DNA of 13,749 nucleotides from JAAERC01 sp032123495 (GTDB lineage: Bacteria > Zixibacteria > MSB-5A5 > GN15 > PGXB01), in the NCBI GenBank assembly GCA_032123495.1, contig JAQBFG010000057.1, positions 1 to 13,749 on the forward strand, in the 5' to 3' direction. Below are positions 6,082 to 13,749 of the stretch, piece after piece. A model generated the notes under the pieces. It was given only the letters and a program-made list of their open reading frames with translations, was not told the DNA's origin and searched no databases. Every line of letters starts with the position of its first letter. Positions within the stretch are counted from its first letter, which is position 1. Position numbers and translations under genes: made by a program.

Positions 6082-8712
6082 TCAATCTTTATTAATTCTG
6101 GTAGCAATAATTTCAATCGGATGCACAACTTTAAACTTGTCTCCCATCTCAGCTCGTATTTTCATTTGACAAGAGGGGCAGGAACTGATCAGATATTCCG
6201 CATTTATATTATTGTAACTGTTTTTCTTCTTCTCAAATATCTGTTTTGATTCGTCAGGATGAATATATCCAAATGACCCGGCCTGCCCGCAGCAGCGGTT
6301 TTCATAGAGAGGATCAATAATTTTAATCCCACTTATTTTTGCCAACAGCTTATTTGGTTCATTATGTAATCCGGCTGCTCTGAGATGACACGGATTATGA
6401 TAGGTCACATTCGATTCCGAATCAGATGAAAAAGCTGAATAATCTATATCAATACTATTTAGATACTGGCTGATGTCAAAACATTTTCCGCTTAACTCTT
6501 TCGCTTTGGAGGCATACTCCGGATTTTCCTCAAACAGATGTTCATACTCCATAAGTCGGTGAAGGCATGAGGCGCAGCCGGTAATCACCGTATTAAAATT
6601 GCCAAGAGTATCAATATTGTATTTCGCCTTTTCTACCAAATTATCTTTCAAACCATACACTTCATACGGAAGTCCGCAGCATTTTTGTTCAGGGATTGAT
6701 ACATTTATACCAAGAAAATCGAAGACCTTAAATACCGCTTCACCAACCTTTGATTGAAACAGATTATCAGCGCAACCATGAAAGAAAGCGACATCACCGG
6801 TTTTGGCAATTCTTTCGCTTCGTCTCCGGCGTAGGCTTTTCGAAGCAGGTTTTGGCATATCTCTGAATTTGCCGACAACAGGTTCAAAAATTCTACCGAG
6901 CTTAAGCGAAATACTTAAAAGCGATTCATTGTCGGAAAATTTGGCAGCAGCTTTTGATACTATTGACGGATGCCCGGAGCGATATTGCATTATCTCATCG
7001 GCGATGTCAACCCCGGCCGGACAAACTGTGGCACAATTTTTACAATTCAGGCAAAAAGATAAATATTTGTCTTTTTCTTTTTGGGAGCTATCAGATTGGT
7101 TCAGTATCCGAAGCCATCCACGGGGTGAGAAATCCTCGCGGCGAAAGATATCATAAGCGGGACAATAACCATTGCATTTACCGCAGGCGGCACAGTAGGA
7201 TTTTAGCTTTTCATAATCGATATCTATTGAAAAATCTATAACATCGAGACTCGAATCGGGTGAAAAAATATTATCGGGATCGAGAATATCTTTAATCTGC
7301 CTGAAAATGTTATAAATCTCTTCGCCATACAGTTTCTGAAGAAGTCCGGAACGAATTCGGCCATCGCCATGCTCACCGGTGGTTGAGCCTCCAATAGAAA
7401 TTACTTCATCATATACTTTATCATAAATTTCCCGGGCCAGTTTTAATTCACTCGCCTCACTAATGTCTAAAAGAGGACGAATATGCAGATTACCATCGCC
7501 GATATGTCCGAAAAGACCGTAGGTCAGACCGTATGATTCAAATAAAGTTGAAGTAAACTGGATAAAATCCGGAATTTTATCAGGCGGAATAATAATATCT
7601 TCAACCAGTGCAATCGGGCGCTTGGTCGGATGGTGCCGATAAAGCGTCGGCACAATCGCTTTTCTCGCCCGCCATAAAGGTGCCGCCTTTTTAGGATCGG
7701 TCGCATAATCGACCGGAGCAGCCAGATCAAAACTTTTGGCAGTCGATTCAAAATTTTCTTTTCTTTTATTGATATTTTCGTCGAACTCGATTAGAAGCAG
7801 TGCCGCGGTATCATCAGGGATATCATATTTTTCCCGTCCGATTAAATTTAAAGTAGAGCCATCAACTATTTCCAATCCTGAAGGTTTGAGTTTCAAAATA
7901 TCTTCAACTGCCGCACCGGCTGATACCATACTTTTGAAATATGCCCTGATGGTCAGTTTCTCTTGAGGAATCGGCAATAGCTTAAGCTTAACATCAGTAT
8001 GCAATGCCAATGTTCCTTCCGAACCGACAATAAGAGCCGGGAGATTAAAAATCCCGTCATCAAGTTCTTTGGCGACTTGATTAAGATTATATCCGGCTGA
8101 ATTTTTCTTGAGTTTCGGCCAACGGTTTTTTATCAATTCAGAATTTTTCTTGATAATTTCAAAGATTTTTTCATACTCCGGATATTTCAAAAAAAAGCTG
8201 TTTATTTCATCCGAGCCGATTTTCAATTTCTTCAGATTGATTTTCTCGCCTTTAGCCGATATTATTCCCAACTCCTCAACAAAATGTGAGGTCAACCCAT
8301 ATTTGACCGACCGTGGTCCCGAAGAATTATTGGCAATCATCCCGCCGATTTGACAGGAATCGCCCGAAGACGGATCGGGCGGAAAGAAAAGCCCAAATTC
8401 TTTCAAGGTAAGGTTTAATTCATCATATATAATCCCAACCTGCGTCTGAACTGTTTGATTCTCGTGATCAATTTTGGTAATATTTCGGTATTGGCCCATA
8501 TCAAGAACAAATCCAGCTCCAACGGCGCCTCCGGCCAAACCGGTTCCACCGCCTCGCGGCGTAACTGAACTAAGGCGATTTTTGGCGTCAAGAACAGCCT
8601 CAATTGCCTCAGATTCAGTTCGAACCTGGATCACAAGCATCGGAATTTGGGCGTAAATTGAAGCATCGGAAGAATATGCGGTCAGAGTGGTTTTACTTGA
8701 TAAATATATCAC
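6082..8712 (-). CDS. FAD-binding and iron-sulfur oxidoreductase, probable D-lactate/2-hydroxyacid dehydrogenase (GlcD-GlpC fusion)
   Basis: An 876-residue fusion. Residues 1-490 form an FAD-linked oxidase of the GlcD/DLD type: the PP-loop RGGGTGLAGG at 53-62, DPSSGDSCQIGGMIANNSSG at 113-132, GHIGDGNLH at 402-410 and GEHGDGR at 446-452. Residues 500-570 carry two [4Fe-4S] motifs (C507, C510, C513, C517 and C554, C557, C560, C564). Residues 640-876 hold two CCG domains (CCG at 678-680 and 807-809, with HNPCHLR at 772-778 and C845/C848). Such proteins oxidise D-lactate or related 2-hydroxyacids and pass electrons to quinone, ferredoxin or an electron-transfer partner; the exact substrate and acceptor are not readable. 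The GTG at 8712 is the only ordinary start before an upstream in-frame stop at 8749-8751; it lacks a clear ribosome binding site, and the N-terminus is shorter than in many relatives. First gene of a four-gene run. Confidence 0.9.
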   Translation of the reverse strand: MIYLSSKTTLTAYSSDASIYAQIPMLVIQVRTESEAIEAVLDAKNRLSSVTPRGGGTGLAGGAVGAGFVLDMGQYRNITKIDHENQTVQTQVGIIYDELNLTLKEFGLFFPPDPSSGDSCQIGGMIANNSSGPRSVKYGLTSHFVEELGIISAKGEKINLKKLKIGSDEINSFFLKYPEYEKIFEIIKKNSELIKNRWPKLKKNSAGYNLNQVAKELDDGIFNLPALIVGSEGTLALHTDVKLKLLPIPQEKLTIRAYFKSMVSAGAAVEDILKLKPSGLEIVDGSTLNLIGREKYDIPDDTAALLLIEFDENINKRKENFESTAKSFDLAAPVDYATDPKKAAPLWRARKAIVPTLYRHHPTKRPIALVEDIIIPPDKIPDFIQFTSTLFESYGLTYGLFGHIGDGNLHIRPLLDISEASELKLAREIYDKVYDEVISIGGSTTGEHGDGRIRSGLLQKLYGEEIYNIFRQIKDILDPDNIFSPDSSLDVIDFSIDIDYEKLKSYCAACGKCNGYCPAYDIFRREDFSPRGWLRILNQSDSSQKEKDKYLSFCLNCKNCATVCPAGVDIADEIMQYRSGHPSIVSKAAAKFSDNESLLSISLKLGRIFEPVVGKFRDMPKPASKSLRRRRSERIAKTGDVAFFHGCADNLFQSKVGEAVFKVFDFLGINVSIPEQKCCGLPYEVYGLKDNLVEKAKYNIDTLGNFNTVITGCASCLHRLMEYEHLFEENPEYASKAKELSGKCFDISQYLNSIDIDYSAFSSDSESNVTYHNPCHLRAAGLHNEPNKLLAKISGIKIIDPLYENRCCGQAGSFGYIHPDESKQIFEKKKNSYNNINAEYLISSCPSCQMKIRAEMGDKFKVVHPIEIIATRINKD

Positions 8713-8741
8713 TACAAATAACTTAGCTATAATAATAATAC

Positions 8742-8769
8742 AATATAATTATTTTACGGCAATGGTCAA
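8742..8769 (-). promoter_or_regulatory. Candidate sigma70-type promoter for the oxidase-cobO-SDR-trxB operon
   Basis: Reading the minus strand, TTGACC (8769-8764) is followed 16 bases later by TATATT (8747-8742). An overlapping alternative is TTGCCG (8762-8757), spacing 16, TATTAT (8740-8735). Either would give a short leader of roughly 15-25 bases before the GTG at 8712. The region is very AT-rich, so chance matches are easy. Confidence 0.35.
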
Positions 8770-8775
8770 ATCTTA

Positions 8776-8789
8776 TGTGTTACAACACA
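8776..8789. promoter_or_regulatory. Perfect dyad TGTGTT-AC-AACACA, candidate operator
   Basis: A 6+2+6 perfect inverted repeat sits just upstream of the candidate -35 of the minus-strand oxidase operon and within the 215-base divergent gap with the rrf2-type gene. The position, about 45-55 bases upstream of the likely transcription start, would suit a DNA-binding dimer acting on the oxidase promoter. The binding protein is not identified; the neighbouring Rrf2 protein is one candidate. Confidence 0.35.
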
Positions 8790-8802
8790 AAAAATATAAA
8801 GT

Positions 8803-8820
8803 TTGTGAAAAAAATAACAA
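8803..8820. promoter_or_regulatory. Rex-box-like sequence
   Basis: The 18 bases TTGTGAAAAAAATAACAA match 12 of the 14 specified positions of the Rex consensus TTGTGAA-N4-TTCACAA, as recalled from published Rex regulons. Rex senses the NADH/NAD ratio and often controls lactate and fermentation genes, which suits the oxidase. No rex gene is in the window and the region is A-rich, so this is a weak candidate. Confidence 0.2.
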
Positions 8821-8828
8821 AATATCTC

Positions 8829-8857
8829 TTGATTTATTTTATGATATTAACTATTTT
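8829..8857 (+). promoter_or_regulatory. Candidate promoter of the rrf2-type gene
   Basis: TTGATT (8829-8834), a 17-base spacer and TATTTT (8852-8857) form a fair sigma70-type promoter on the plus strand. Transcription would begin near 8865, just before the dyad at 8870-8887. The surrounding AT-rich bias limits confidence. Confidence 0.35.
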
Positions 8858-8869
8858 AATTGAAGAGAT

Positions 8870-8887
8870 AGACAACAGAAATTGTCT
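8870..8887 (+). promoter_or_regulatory. Dyad AGACAA-N6-TTGTCT followed by a T-run, upstream of rrf2-type gene
   Basis: A perfect 6-base inverted repeat with a 6-base loop (CAGAAA) is followed by T at 8887-8892. As DNA it could be an operator lying just downstream of the predicted start of transcription, fitting autorepression by the Rrf2 protein. As RNA it could be a weak leader hairpin with a U-run. The stem is short and AT-rich, so an operator seems more likely than a terminator. Confidence 0.35.
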
Positions 8888-8927
8888 TTTTTCGATCTGT
8901 TAATTTGTTACAGAATCGGAGTGAGTT

Positions 8928-9326
8928 ATGCAAATAACAAAAGCAGAGTCCTACGGATTATTAGGCATCATCTACCTTGCCCAGCAGGAAAAGGATCGCC
9001 ATGTGCCGCTCTCAGAAATTGCCAAATCACAGGAAGTCCCTGAAAAGTTCCTCGCCAAGATCTTTCAATACTTAACAAAAAGCGGTATTGTCAGGTCTCA
9101 TAGAGGAGTCGGGGGTGGTTTTGCTCTGATTAAAGATCCAAAAAATCTTTCATTTTGTGATGTTATTGAGGCGATTCAGGGACCGTGTCATTTGATAATG
9201 TGTTTGCCTGATGGAGAAAGATGTAAAAAATCGGCGAAATGCCCCGTCCGTATCGTAATGCAGGATGCTGAAGACAGCCTGAAAAAGGTATTTCAGAGCT
9301 ATACAATAGCTGATGTAATTAAATAG
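8928..9326 (+). CDS. Rrf2-family transcriptional regulator, probably iron-sulfur sensing
   Basis: A 132-residue protein with the typical Rrf2 winged-helix region at about 1-70 (VPLSEIAKSQEVPEKFLAKI then a wing with GVGGGFAL). C-terminal to it are C87, C92, C99 and C105. The set C92-x6-C99-x5-C105 closely resembles the cluster-binding cysteines of IscR and NsrR, so it likely binds an Fe-S cluster and senses iron-sulfur, oxygen or nitric oxide status; this is inference from the family. It lacks evidence for being IscR itself, as no isc genes are nearby. The ATG at 8928 has GGAG 6 bases upstream. The gene is divergent from the Fe-S oxidase operon across a gap with several dyads, a layout typical of a local regulator. 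Family is certain, targets are not. Confidence 0.9.
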   Translation: MQITKAESYGLLGIIYLAQQEKDRHVPLSEIAKSQEVPEKFLAKIFQYLTKSGIVRSHRGVGGGFALIKDPKNLSFCDVIEAIQGPCHLIMCLPDGERCKKSAKCPVRIVMQDAEDSLKKVFQSYTIADVIK

Positions 9327-9351
9327 CCGGTGAAACCACTTATCATCGGCT
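9325..9351 (+). terminator. Hairpin directly after the rrf2-type gene, weak terminator candidate
   Basis: AGCCGGTGA (9325-9333) can pair with TCATCGGCT (9343-9351), a 9-base RNA stem that includes one G-U pair and a 9-base loop. It begins inside the TAG stop codon. It is followed by GAAATTTG, not a U-run, so it is at best a weak terminator or an mRNA-end stabiliser. Confidence 0.3.
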
Positions 9352-9378
9352 GAAATTTGTTATATATTCAAAAAAACC

Positions 9379-9408
9379 TTGCCGTTTTATCACACATGCG
9401 TATATATA
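9379..9408 (+). promoter_or_regulatory. Candidate promoter for dcd
   Basis: TTGCCG (9379-9384) is followed after 16 bases by TATATA (9401-9406), or after 18 bases by a second TATATA register. It lies about 30 bases before the GTG start of dcd and after the hairpin that follows the rrf2-type gene, so dcd and the following gene can be transcribed independently of the regulator. Confidence 0.45.
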
Positions 9409-9436
9409 GAAAAAATTAAACAGAAGAGGTTTTAAA

Positions 9437-9991
9437 GTGGGTGTGAAATCTGATAATTGGATAAAACAAATGTCTCAAAAACATGCTATGATCCGTCCCT
9501 TTACTCCCAAGCAGATTAAAAAGGGTATTAGCTATGGACTCTCTTCTTATGGATATGATATCAGAGTATCCGAAGAATTTAAAATATTTACCAATGTAAA
9601 CTCGTCAATTATAGACCCAAAAAATTTCAGTCCAGAATCGTTTATCGATGTAAAGGCAAAATCAATTCTGGTCCCGCCCAATTCTTTTGCGCTGGCCCGG
9701 ACGATTGAATATTTTAAGATTCCCCGCGACGTCATTACTATCTGCCTCGGCAAATCTACTTACGCCCGTTGTGGTATTATTGTTAATGTCACACCTTTTG
9801 AGCCGGAGTGGGAAGGATATGCCACTCTTGAGATTTCAAATACTACTCCCCTGCCGGCCAGAATATATGCCAACGAAGGAATCGCCCAGATATTATTTAT
9901 CGGTGCCGATGAAGTATGTAAGGTCTCTTACAAAGACAAAAAAGGGAAATATCAGGGGCAGAAATCAATAACTTTACCAAGGACAATATAA
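9437..9991 (+). CDS. dcd: dCTP deaminase
   Basis: A 184-residue enzyme that deaminates dCTP to dUTP, feeding dTMP synthesis through dUTPase; it acts as a cytoplasmic trimer. The sequence follows the variant known from Pseudomonas-type Dcd: SYGYD at 37-41, PPNSFALART at 80-89, the nucleotide-binding GKSTYARCGI at 105-114 (R111) and the catalytic Glu at 132 in ATLEISNTT. Compared with the roughly 188-residue Pseudomonas protein as I recall it, a few residues are missing in the loop between KQIKK and GISYG. It could in principle be bifunctional (dCTP deaminase/dUTPase), which cannot be excluded from motifs alone. The start is GTG, with AGAGG 7 bases upstream, and the resulting N-terminus MGVKSDNWI matches family starts. 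The PFOR gene follows 40 bases downstream. Confidence 0.95.
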   Translation: MGVKSDNWIKQMSQKHAMIRPFTPKQIKKGISYGLSSYGYDIRVSEEFKIFTNVNSSIIDPKNFSPESFIDVKAKSILVPPNSFALARTIEYFKIPRDVITICLGKSTYARCGIIVNVTPFEPEWEGYATLEISNTTPLPARIYANEGIAQILFIGADEVCKVSYKDKKGKYQGQKSITLPRTI

Positions 9992-10016
9992 CATACTATT
10001 TAAATAAATTAATATT

Positions 10017-10020
10017 GGAG
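10017..10020 (+). promoter_or_regulatory. Ribosome binding site of the PFOR gene
   Basis: GGAG lies 11 bases before the ATG at 10032. It supports that start over the internal ATG at 10095, which would remove the Lys-rich N-terminal tail and has no comparable site close upstream. Confidence 0.6.
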
Positions 10021-10031
10021 CTAATAATATT

Positions 10032-13649
<3,618 letters not shown>

Positions 13650-13671
13650 AATAATCTTATTTCTATAAAAA

Positions 13672-13699
13672 GGGTGGAGATTCTCTCCACCCCTTTTTT
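13672..13699 (+). terminator. Strong intrinsic terminator after the PFOR gene
   Basis: GGGTGGAGA (13672-13680) pairs perfectly with TCTCCACCC (13684-13692) around a 3-base TTC loop, followed by one C and six T (13694-13699). An A-run precedes the stem, so it could also work weakly on the opposite strand. It lies 22 bases past the PFOR stop. Confidence 0.92.
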
Positions 13700-13733
13700 A
13701 TGTACTTAAGAGTTTTATTGCTTTAATACAAAC

Positions 13734-13738
13734 AGGAG
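13734..13738 (+). promoter_or_regulatory. Possible ribosome binding site of a gene beyond the right edge
   Basis: AGGAG is followed 9 bases later by AT as the last two bases of the window. If the next base is G, a plus-strand gene would start at 13748. This is suggestive only, as no coding sequence is visible. Confidence 0.25.
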
Positions 13739-13749
13739 TAGGTCGAAAT

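Noticed and set aside
6803..7156. A 117-codon plus-strand open frame inside the FAD/Fe-S oxidase gene
   Set aside because: Antisense to a domain with intact Fe-S motifs; composition is that of a complementary-frame shadow.

Overview
The window is a gene-dense bacterial chromosomal segment, moderately AT-rich, that reads as housekeeping and energy-metabolism DNA from an anaerobic or facultative organism. Evidence for that lifestyle is a complete pyruvate:ferredoxin oxidoreductase, a fused flavin/iron-sulfur D-2-hydroxyacid dehydrogenase, a thioredoxin reductase and an Rrf2-type regulator with a cluster-type cysteine set. Start sites mostly carry GGAG/AGGA-type ribosome binding sites. I cannot place the organism from sequence alone. 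The mixture would fit an uncultivated lineage of the FCB/Zixibacteria kind, but that is a guess. I see no phage, transposase, CRISPR or toxin-antitoxin genes and no rRNA or convincing tRNA.

Left part (1-3220, minus strand): two tandem membrane sensors. The upstream one (1268-3220) is a complete HAMP-PAS histidine kinase. The downstream one (start at 1223) runs off the left edge after two membrane segments and the beginning of a PAS domain. No response regulator is visible.

Middle (3221-3685): a 465-base non-coding gap with two structured elements: interleaved inverted repeats just past trxB, and a branched stem with a U-run that resembles a terminator or leader attenuator ahead of the kinase genes.

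3686-8712 (minus strand): a tight four-gene run, transcribed in the order FAD/Fe-S oxidase, cobO-type corrinoid adenosyltransferase, NDUFA9-like SDR protein, thioredoxin reductase. The gaps are 33 bases, a 4-base TTGA overlap and 3 bases, so this is very likely one operon.

8713-8927: a divergent, AT-rich control region with several dyad repeats between the oxidase operon and an rrf2-type regulator gene. The layout suggests that this regulator, or another redox sensor, governs one or both sides. Rightwards follow dCTP deaminase (with its own plausible promoter) and, 40 bases later, the large pyruvate:ferredoxin oxidoreductase, closed by a strong intrinsic terminator. A ribosome-binding-like sequence at the extreme right edge suggests another plus-strand gene outside the window.

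No clearly undescribed system is present. The best leads are the structured RNA candidates at 3298-3374 and 3594-3652 and the redox-type divergent control region.
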